A stretch of DNA of 37,217 nucleotides, from assembly GCA_020025955.1 (NCBI GenBank), contig JAHHRF010000015.1, forward strand, positions 1-37,217, written 5' to 3'. A model generated the notes under the pieces. The model made no database searches and was not told the origin of the DNA. It saw only the letters and a list, made by a program, of their open reading frames with translations. Origin of the DNA: Sutterella sp. (GTDB lineage Bacteria > Pseudomonadota > Gammaproteobacteria > Burkholderiales > Burkholderiaceae_F). The translations under genes and the position numbers were made by a program. Of the stretch, positions 31,141 through 37,217 are shown one piece after another (position 1 is the first letter of the stretch; every line of letters begins with the position of its first letter).

Positions 31141-31641
31141 TTAGCGCGTCGGCGCTTCACAAAAAAGGCGTAAGGCAATCGTCGGGTCTCCGTCGCGCGT
31201 AATCTGAGCGCGTTTCAGTGACCCGTCGGGATAAGTCTGGGCTTTGTCTAAGCGCCACCCGTCTTGTTGGGTATTGAGCTTTTGCCCCTTTAACCAATCG
31301 GCTAAGAGGTAAACGGGCAATTCAATCCCCGAGGCTTCCGCTAAGAGCGTTTGAGCATCGTCCCCTCGGAAGTCGTCACGACCACTTTGGTAGCGAGCGC
31401 CTTTCGGGGAATAGGTGAGTCGCCCGAGCACACTGTAGATGGGGCTCAAGAGCGTGAGCACGGTTTTCTCCCCAAAGCGCTCCCAGGTGAAGCGCCCCGA
31501 GGTGCTGTACTGATAGCCCTCGGCCCACGTTAAGCGAATGGAGAATTTCCCCGCGTGCTTAATGTCAGGCACGGGCGCCCAGGATTGGCACCCCGTGAGC
31601 GTTAGGGCGGCGCCCAGTAATAAACAGGTACGTCGTTTCAC
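31141..31641 (-). CDS. lolB: Outer-membrane lipoprotein receptor LolB
   Basis: Accepts lipoproteins from LolA and inserts them in the outer membrane; it is itself a lipoprotein. The 166-aa precursor has a lipobox LTLTGC with the lipidated Cys18. The mature part includes the LolB pattern GKFSIRLTWAEGYQYSTSGRFTWERFG (residues about 31-57). It is shorter than E. coli LolB (207 aa). Its ATG overlaps the TPR gene stop, indicating one operon with ispE. Confidence 0.92.
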   Translation of the reverse strand: MKRRTCLLLGAALTLTGCQSWAPVPDIKHAGKFSIRLTWAEGYQYSTSGRFTWERFGEKTVLTLLSPIYSVLGRLTYSPKGARYQSGRDDFRGDDAQTLLAEASGIELPVYLLADWLKGQKLNTQQDGWRLDKAQTYPDGSLKRAQITRDGDPTIALRLFCEAPTR

Positions 31642-33365
31642 GGCGTTTTTCCTTGTGCTTGACGGGCAAAGTGCGTGATCAACGGCACTTGCGTGCGCTC
31701 AATTAATTGGTCGGCTAACGAGTTGGCTTCCCCTTGGCGCCCCGAGTTCTGAAGGGCTTCAATGAGGCTTAACGCGCGAAATGCGTTGAACTGGTACTTG
31801 AGCGAGGTGTGCAAGAACGCAATCCCTTCGTAGGCGCGGTTTTTCTTCACCAAGAATTTCCCATAGGTGGCGAGCACATCCGCGTCCATCGGTTGCTCAG
31901 CAAAGAGTTCGTCAAGGCGCGCTTGGCTCGCGGCCATGCCTTCGTTTCGCTCAATGTTAAAGGTGATCTTGGCTAAATCCTTTAAGCGCGGTTCAGCTTC
32001 CGCGGGGAAGGTTTTCTCCAACACGTATTGGGCCAAGTCCGTGCGATGCAGGCTCGTTAAGACGTCCACCACTAAGTAGGAGACCTTGGCCGACTGGGCG
32101 CTCTCGGCAATGGAAACCGCGTCACGGGCAAAGTCGTTGGCGTTACTCGCGTAAGGCAACCAAATGAGCGCTAAGAGCCCAAAGTCATCCTTGTCGTTCG
32201 GGAAACGCGTCATCCCGTCGCGCGCCAAGGCGAGGGCTTCTTTGTGGCGCTGCAATTCGCTCAAGAGTCGAATGCGCTCTTTTTGGGCGGTGGCCGCGTG
32301 TTGACCTTGGGTCAATTGACTCAAGGCTTTTTCCGCTTGGGCGTCATTGCCCGCACGCTTATAGATACTCGCCAAGAATCGGTGCGCATCGTCCGCGTGA
32401 TAGCGATCGGGGTCCTCTTCTTGGGTGAGTTCCAGGTACTTCGTTAAGTAGTGCTTGGCCGCCGCTTCATCCTGGGCTTCCATACTGATGGTGGCCGCGT
32501 TGTAGAGAAACATGCGGGTGTCAGGGAAGCGTTTTTCCAGGGCTTTCAAAAGGGCCAGCCCTTCTTCGTTTTCATTTTGACGAATGAGGGCACGCGCAAG
32601 GAGCAGCTCCGCATCGGGCGTACTCAACACCCCGTCGTAGCGCTTAATGTAGCCTTCGAGCAGGGTTTTGGCGCGATCGGGCGCGGCTTCCCAGCACACC
32701 AAAGCCGCACGGTTAATGGCGTCCGAGAGTTCCTCTTTCGGGTCAAAGCGCTTCACCGCCTCTTCAAAGTAGTGGCACGACGTATTGGCGTCCTCGCGGG
32801 CTAACAAGCCTTTCACAAAGAGGGCGTTTAAGTGGTCGTCTTTGGCGAGGGCTGCGCGGATTGCGTCTTGCGAAGCCGACGTAAAGCTGGCTTGATCTTC
32901 TAAGAGGCTCAATGCCCCCTCAAAGAATTCAAAGTCCGCCTCGGGCATCTGCTCGACGAGCTGCTTAAAGGCTTGCGCGACCTTTTCGGGGTTGCGTGCG
33001 GCGATGGCGCCTGCTAACTGCGCACGACTCAAAGTTTCGCTGGGCTCTGGGTTGGTGGCCTCCCAACGCTCTACGCTTTGAATAACCTTTTTATCATTAT
33101 GGGTTTTGACCGCCAAGAGCCAGAGGCGTTGTGCGGTCGTTGGCGAGGGCTGTAAACGATACGCCTCGTCATAAGCCTGGTAGGCCTTATCGTAGGCTTT
33201 GTCGCGCATGTAAAGGTGCCCCGTTAAAAGGGCCTTTAAAACGGGACCTGTTAATTGGGTGGGGGCGCGCGTCTCGGCGGTGGGCTCGGGAGCGTCCGGC
33301 GCCGGAGCGGCCGAAAGCCCTAAACTCAGACCCAATAACGAACTCAATAAGGTGAGGCGGAACAT
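31638..33365 (-). CDS. Exported tetratricopeptide-repeat protein
   Basis: A 575-aa protein with a Sec signal sequence MFRLTLLSSLLGLSLGLSAA, followed by a Pro/Ala/Glu linker and then helical repeats throughout. TPR-like units are visible as LYMRDKAYDKAYQAYDEAYRLQPSP, LLARALIRQNENEEGLALLKAL and FLASIYKRAGNDAQAEKAL. Homologues are found directly upstream of lolB in betaproteobacteria, which suggests an envelope-assembly role. No specific partner can be named. I place the start at 33365 because the upstream TTG at 33395 adds no recognisable sequence. Shine-Dalgarno is weak. Confidence 0.87.
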   Translation of the reverse strand: MFRLTLLSSLLGLSLGLSAAPAPDAPEPTAETRAPTQLTGPVLKALLTGHLYMRDKAYDKAYQAYDEAYRLQPSPTTAQRLWLLAVKTHNDKKVIQSVERWEATNPEPSETLSRAQLAGAIAARNPEKVAQAFKQLVEQMPEADFEFFEGALSLLEDQASFTSASQDAIRAALAKDDHLNALFVKGLLAREDANTSCHYFEEAVKRFDPKEELSDAINRAALVCWEAAPDRAKTLLEGYIKRYDGVLSTPDAELLLARALIRQNENEEGLALLKALEKRFPDTRMFLYNAATISMEAQDEAAAKHYLTKYLELTQEEDPDRYHADDAHRFLASIYKRAGNDAQAEKALSQLTQGQHAATAQKERIRLLSELQRHKEALALARDGMTRFPNDKDDFGLLALIWLPYASNANDFARDAVSIAESAQSAKVSYLVVDVLTSLHRTDLAQYVLEKTFPAEAEPRLKDLAKITFNIERNEGMAASQARLDELFAEQPMDADVLATYGKFLVKKNRAYEGIAFLHTSLKYQFNAFRALSLIEALQNSGRQGEANSLADQLIERTQVPLITHFARQAQGKTP

Positions 33366-33453
33366 AACGATGAAAAGTGGTGCAATACAAGTCAATAGTC
33401 TCTCTATTGTATTGTAGAGTGTCGCTTTAACCTGTCACCAAGTATTTCCATCG

Positions 33454-34515
33454 ATGCCTCCCTTCACTCAAGCGCTTCTTGCGTGGTACGCCCAACACGG
33501 TCGAAAAGGCTTGCCTTGGCAAGTTCAAGACACGTGGTACACGCGACTTCTCTCAGAGGTTATGCTCCAGCAGACGCAAGTCAAAACGGTGATTCCGTAC
33601 TTTGAGCGCTTTATCGAGGCCTACCCCACGCCGGAGGCCCTTGCGAGGGCCTCTGACGACGACGTGATGGCGCTCTGGCAAGGCTTGGGCTACTACGCCC
33701 GAGCGCGTAATCTCCTTAAAGCCGTGCGTGCCATTGTGTTTGATCGAGAAGGCGTGTGCCCCACAACGGCGGTAGATTGGGCAACGTTGCCAGGGATTGG
33801 GCTTTCCACTGGGGGCGCGATTGCTGCGTTTTCCTTTAAAGACCGCGCTGTGATGGCTGACGGCAACGCCAAGCGCGTCATTGCCCGCGCCTTTGCGATT
33901 GAGGGCTACACGGGGGAACGTCGCTTTGAAAAGGCGGTTTGGGAAAAGGCGGAAACCCTTTTGCCCGAGGCCGAAGCGATGCCTGCCTACACCCAAGCCT
34001 TGATGGATATGGGCGCGTTAGTTTGTAAGCGTCGACCGCTCTGCGACGTTTGCCCCTTGGCGACGCAGTGCCAGGCGCACGTGCAAGGTCGTGAAACGGA
34101 TATTCCTGCGCCCAAACCCAAAAAGACCCGACCCGTTCGCTATGCGAAGTTGGTGTTTTATTTCACCCAGACGGGGCTCTTTTTGAAGAAGAAAACGGAG
34201 AAAAAAGGGGTGTGGCAGGACTTATTCTTGCCCCCAATGGTGGAAAGTGAGGACGCCAAAGTGTGCGAGGGCTGGATGCCGCCGTTACCCGAGGAAGCGT
34301 TAATCGGGAATCCGATCCGATTAACGCCGCACCCGCACGACTTCTCGCACTATCGCTTGATGATGAATGTTGAAGCCCATGAGGTTCGTCCTGAAACCGA
34401 GCTCGAAGGTTTTGACTTTGTCCCCTTCTCAGGGCTCGACAAGGTGGCGTTACCCGCCCCCGTGGCGCTTCTTTGGCGTGACGTGGAGCGAGTGCTCAAC
34501 GCTTACTGGGCCTGA
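33454..34515 (+). CDS. mutY: A/G-specific adenine DNA glycosylase MutY
   Basis: Removes adenine mispaired with 8-oxoguanine. The 353-aa protein has the catalytic Glu35 in LLSEVMLQQTQV, the helix-hairpin-helix LPGIGLSTGGAIAAF, and Asp136 in VMADGNAKRVIARAF. Iron-sulfur cysteines are at 191, 197, 200 and 206, and a NUDIX-like C-terminal domain (HPHDFSHYRLMMNV) is present. The spacing between the first two cysteines is five residues where six is usual. Its 3' end overlaps the convergent rapZ by 13 bases. Confidence 0.95.
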   Translation: MPPFTQALLAWYAQHGRKGLPWQVQDTWYTRLLSEVMLQQTQVKTVIPYFERFIEAYPTPEALARASDDDVMALWQGLGYYARARNLLKAVRAIVFDREGVCPTTAVDWATLPGIGLSTGGAIAAFSFKDRAVMADGNAKRVIARAFAIEGYTGERRFEKAVWEKAETLLPEAEAMPAYTQALMDMGALVCKRRPLCDVCPLATQCQAHVQGRETDIPAPKPKKTRPVRYAKLVFYFTQTGLFLKKKTEKKGVWQDLFLPPMVESEDAKVCEGWMPPLPEEALIGNPIRLTPHPHDFSHYRLMMNVEAHEVRPETELEGFDFVPFSGLDKVALPAPVALLWRDVERVLNAYWA

Positions 34516-35390
34516 ACGAGGCGCTCAGGGTTTAAGTGCGCTTTTTGGTCCACGATACGGTGACGAACGGCGCTCCCCAGCTTCTCTTTAAAGTGGGCTC
34601 CTAAGGCTTCCGCGATATAGACCGATCGGTGTTGGCCACCCGTGCACCCAATGGCCACCGTCAAGAAGTGGCGGTTTTGGCGGGCATATTCTGGCAACCA
34701 CTTTTCAATAAAGGCCGTGATGTCCGAGAGGAGCGAGGCGGTTTCCGGCTGCGCCTTTAAAAAGTCCGCCACGGGCTGGTCTTTCCCCGTTAAGGGGCGA
34801 AGCGCTGGGTCGTAGTAGGGGTTGGGCAAACAACGCACGTCAAAGACTAAGTCGGCGGCCGTGGGCACGCCATGCTTAAAGCCAAAGGACTCGAAAATGA
34901 GCGTCATTTGGGCTTGGGGCTGATCCACAAAGGCGCGAATCCAGTGACGTAAGTGTCCCGGCAACAAGGCCGTGGTGTCCATGAGGGCGGCCCCCACGCT
35001 CAAAGGCTCTAAAAGCTCACGCTCTCGACCAATGAGTTCCAATAACGTTGCGGGGGCGCCTTGGCGCGCGAGCGGGTGCTGGCGACGGGTTTCCGAGAAA
35101 CGTTGCACGAGCTCATCGTCAGACGCGGTGAGAAAGAGCGTGCGCACATCGATCCCTTCTTCGTGCTCAAGGGCTTTAAGGGCTTCGCGCGTATGACCGA
35201 AGGCATCTTGCGTGCGCGCATCAATGGAGACGGCCGCTTTTTTGATGCCTTGGTTTTTGAGGTGTTGCGCCACGGGACGAAGAAACGCCCCGGGGAGGTT
35301 GTCTACGCAGAAAAATCCACAGTCTTCGAGCTGTCGAACGGCAATGGATTTGCCACTCCCGGAGAGGCCAGTTACTAAGATGAGTTGCAT
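34503..35390 (-). CDS. rapZ: RNase adapter protein RapZ
   Basis: In E. coli it binds glucosamine-6-phosphate and steers RNase E to the sRNA GlmZ. The 295-aa protein has Walker A GLSGSGKS at residues 8-15, DNLPGAFLRPV, and SFGFKHGVPTAADLVFDVRCLPNPYYDP. The C-terminal IGCTGGQHRSVYIAEAL completes the family pattern. It lies downstream of ptsN as in many proteobacteria. Whether a GlmZ-like sRNA exists here is unknown; none was seen in the window. Confidence 0.96.
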   Translation of the reverse strand: MQLILVTGLSGSGKSIAVRQLEDCGFFCVDNLPGAFLRPVAQHLKNQGIKKAAVSIDARTQDAFGHTREALKALEHEEGIDVRTLFLTASDDELVQRFSETRRQHPLARQGAPATLLELIGRERELLEPLSVGAALMDTTALLPGHLRHWIRAFVDQPQAQMTLIFESFGFKHGVPTAADLVFDVRCLPNPYYDPALRPLTGKDQPVADFLKAQPETASLLSDITAFIEKWLPEYARQNRHFLTVAIGCTGGQHRSVYIAEALGAHFKEKLGSAVRHRIVDQKAHLNPERLVQAQ

Positions 35391-35430
35391 CGTGATCGTC
35401 TCCTACGGAATGGATAGCTAGAGAAAACGG

Positions 35431-35949
35431 TTATTCGCCCGCCGTAAGGGGCTTGTCTTCACTCGGGTGAAGGCTCTCAGGCGGAACCCACCCATGAACC
35501 AATTCGCAAATCGTTTGCGCATCGGGGGCAGCTAAGAGTTGCTCGCGCATCGCGTCGTCAGAGAGCAAAGCAGCGGCTTCACGCAAAATCGTCAAATACT
35601 GGTTGGAGTCGTTATCGGGCACCAACAAGCATACGAACAAACGCACCGGTTCCTCGTCGGCAGCATCGAGCGCGATGGGCTCTAACGTACGAATGATCGT
35701 TAAGAGGGGCGCATCGAGACTCGCGAGTCGACCATGAGGGATCCCGCAACCATGGCCCACGCAGGTGGTGCCAATCTTTTCACGGGCAAATAAGGCATCA
35801 AATGCCTCGTTATGAGCAACGCCAGCACGGCGTTCCATCATCAGGGCGGCTTCTTCAAAAAGACGTTTTCGACTTTGTGCCGGCGAATCAACGCACACGG
35901 CGTCGAGCGGCAACAACGGAGCTAAAGCATTCATGAATAACGAGGCCAC
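35431..35949 (-). CDS. ptsN: PTS IIA-like nitrogen-regulatory protein PtsN (EIIA-Ntr)
   Basis: Phosphorelay protein linking nitrogen and potassium status to regulation. The 172-aa product has the phosphorylated histidine in VGHGCGIPHGR (His72 from the upstream ATG; an ATG five codons later is equally possible). Other family parts are LFVCLLVPDNDSNQYLTILREAAALL. A 20-residue C-terminal extension is present. The gene lies between rpoN and rapZ. Neither hpf nor hprK, often found here in betaproteobacteria, is present. Confidence 0.93.
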   Translation of the reverse strand: MASLFMNALAPLLPLDAVCVDSPAQSRKRLFEEAALMMERRAGVAHNEAFDALFAREKIGTTCVGHGCGIPHGRLASLDAPLLTIIRTLEPIALDAADEEPVRLFVCLLVPDNDSNQYLTILREAAALLSDDAMREQLLAAPDAQTICELVHGWVPPESLHPSEDKPLTAGE

Positions 35950-36030
35950 CGCGTCAGTGTAGCGTCACACGACGGGGGCAAACGATTGGTGGAGTCCACA
36001 GTCTAACGAAAAACGGCGTCGCTTGCGAAT

Positions 36031-37217
36031 TCAAACCCCATCAAGGCGTTTACGCAGACGGGCTGCGGGGATTTGATGGAGCTCGCGATACTTGGTAACG
36101 GTGCGTCGTGCGCAGGTAATGCCCTGCGTTTTAAGCGCGTCCGCTAAGGCCTGATCACTCAAGGGTTTCGCGGGATTTTCCTCACGAATCAGGGCTTGAA
36201 TCGCATCGAGCAAAACGTCTCCCGTTTGCTCCGGCGCCGTAAAGTTTGCTGCGACAAAGAGGGTTTTAAAGTCGACGAGCCCATGTGGGGTTAGAAGGAA
36301 TTTCCCCGCCACAGCACGGGACACCGTGGAGGTGGCCAGCCCTAAACGCTCGGCGGCCTCTGACATCGTCAAGGGCTTCAAAGGGCGCGTTTTATCTAAA
36401 AGCCAATCCTTTTGATGGCGAACGACTAATTCCCCTAAGCGAAGGAGCGTCGCTTTGCGTTGTTTGAGTCCCGACAAAAAGCGACGGGCTTCCGCCAAGT
36501 GGGCGTCCACCACAGCCGCAGGAAGGGCTTCCTTTAGCGCGTCGAGCTCGGTTCCACTTTTTAGCCCAATCGGCGGCATGAGACTTTGGTTGAGTAACGC
36601 CATCGGGACCCCATCGTGAATGTGCACCAAAAGATCCGCCGTCACATAGGTCGTCGGATCGCGGTCATCACGCTGTAAGGGGTAGGGGGTCAAGGAGGGT
36701 AAGAGCGCAAGTGCTCCGTCGAGCACGGCTTCATTCCCATCGAGGCGCGCCAAGAGTTTCTTTCGGTCGTGCTGTAAAAGGGGCGCCAAGTCCCCGTCGA
36801 TGAGGCGCATGAGGCCTTCTGCGGCGGCTTGTCTGTCCGTATCGCCCGAGGTTTGGGCGTGCTCAAGAATAAAGGCCAGTTGCGCTTGTAGGGCCGCTTT
36901 GGGGCCAGACGTCGCGAGCCCTGGCGGCTCAAAGCGCTGAAGCGTCGTTAACGCAGCTTGCCACTGAGAAAGGGTCACCCCCTCAAAGCCTTCTTCCTTT
37001 AAAAGGGGGGCATAGTCGCGCGCCAAGTCCGCTAAGGGCGTCGTGATAAAGCCGCGATCGTCGAGTTCATCCACCAGACACGTTAAAAGGAACGTCTCCA
37101 GGTCGCTCTGACTAATACAGCGGCAGTCACTTAAAAGTTCCTCACGGAAGTCTTCCGCTTGCTGAAGATGCGCGAGGTCGTCATCCGTTAAATAGTGGCT
37201 CGTTGGGGCGTGGGGTT
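36031..37217 (-). CDS. rpoN: RNA polymerase sigma-54 factor, N-terminus cut off by window edge
   Basis: Recognises -24/-12 promoters and needs enhancer-binding activators. The frame is open beyond 37217; the GTG at 37074 is internal, not the start, because the upstream codons continue the family sequence. Visible are the core-binding region (TLQRFEPPGLATSG, LQAQLAFIL), the helix-turn-helix (MSEAAERLGLATSTVSRAVAGKFLLTPHG) and the RpoN box CARRTVTKYRELHQIP near the C-terminus. The helix-turn-helix reads LATSTVSRA where most RpoN proteins have HESTVSRA. About 395 codons are present, so only the N-terminal activator-interaction region is missing. Confidence 0.93.
   Translation of the reverse strand, partial: PHAPTSHYLTDDDLAHLQQAEDFREELLSDCRCISQSDLETFLLTCLVDELDDRGFITTPLADLARDYAPLLKEEGFEGVTLSQWQAALTTLQRFEPPGLATSGPKAALQAQLAFILEHAQTSGDTDRQAAAEGLMRLIDGDLAPLLQHDRKKLLARLDGNEAVLDGALALLPSLTPYPLQRDDRDPTTYVTADLLVHIHDGVPMALLNQSLMPPIGLKSGTELDALKEALPAAVVDAHLAEARRFLSGLKQRKATLLRLGELVVRHQKDWLLDKTRPLKPLTMSEAAERLGLATSTVSRAVAGKFLLTPHGLVDFKTLFVAANFTAPEQTGDVLLDAIQALIREENPAKPLSDQALADALKTQGITCARRTVTKYRELHQIPAARLRKRLDGV

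Noticed and set aside
37074..37074. GTG at 37074 as the rpoN start
   Set aside because: The frame continues upstream to the window edge with sequence resembling sigma-54 (SDLETFLLTCLVDELDDRGF), so the gene is simply truncated by the window.
1..37217. Mobile elements, CRISPR arrays, prophage genes, toxin-antitoxin pairs or rRNA genes
   Set aside because: None seen: no transposase or integrase reading frames, no spaced direct repeats, and the gene series is conserved housekeeping throughout.

Overview
The window is a gene-dense stretch of ordinary bacterial chromosome carrying core genes on both strands, with no mobile element, CRISPR array, prophage or integron seen. The gene content and order point to a Gram-negative betaproteobacterium of the Burkholderiales. 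The supporting blocks are metK / two lipid A-type acyltransferases / dapF, a HAD nucleotidase next to slmA, envC-ctpA opposite a rhodanese and secB, ftsY/ftsEX/rpoH, lolB-ispE-tRNA-Gln-prs-rplY-pth-ychF, and rpoN-ptsN-rapZ-mutY. Moderate GC and trimmed neighbourhoods (no gpmA, grxC, hpf or hprK in their usual places) make a host-associated Sutterellaceae-like organism a reasonable guess, but this is inference.

Layout. 1-2186 (-): trpS (cut by the window edge) and metK. 2442-9507 (+): two LpxL-family acyltransferases, dapF, an RlmI-like rRNA methyltransferase, a COG0523/CobW GTPase, a possible 23-aa ORF, a cysteine-poor DksA, a HAD pyrimidine-nucleotidase-like protein and SlmA. 9619-12624 (-): the periplasmic protease CtpA and the amidase activator EnvC. 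12668-14635 (+): membrane-anchored rhodanese, secB and a NarL-type response regulator. 14737-19703 (-): ftsY-ppx-ftsE-ftsX-rpoH-trmL, apparently one operon. 19720-21200 (+): rsmD, coaD and a YfhL-type ferredoxin. 21319-30260 (-): ahpF, ahpC, ychF, a DUF523/TudS protein overlapping pth, a DeaD-type helicase, rplY, prs and tRNA-Gln. 30275-33365 (-): ispE, lolB and a TPR protein. 33454-34515 (+): mutY. 34503-37217 (-): rapZ, ptsN and rpoN (cut by the window edge).

How the genes work together. Cell-envelope building (lipid A acylation, DAP epimerisation, LolB, EnvC/FtsEX activation of septal amidases), protein export (SecB, FtsY, CtpA), division control (SlmA, FtsEX), translation (TrpS, tRNA-Gln, L25, Pth, RsmD, RlmI, TrmL) and stress response (RpoH, DksA, AhpCF) dominate. 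EnvC and FtsEX, which act in one complex in E. coli, are both present about 4 kb apart.

The most notable non-coding signals are two ParB-binding parS-type sites. One is a perfect 16-bp site inside a 26-bp palindrome at 21196-21221. The other, with 15 of 16 bases, lies inside the HAD gene at 8562-8577. Together they suggest the window lies in the origin-proximal partition zone. Secondary points are an OxyR-like promoter with a leader hairpin upstream of ahpC, an orphan plus-strand hairpin between ahpC and ychF that might end a small RNA, and a COG0523 GTPase next to a zinc-site-less DksA. I found no convincing new multi-gene system.
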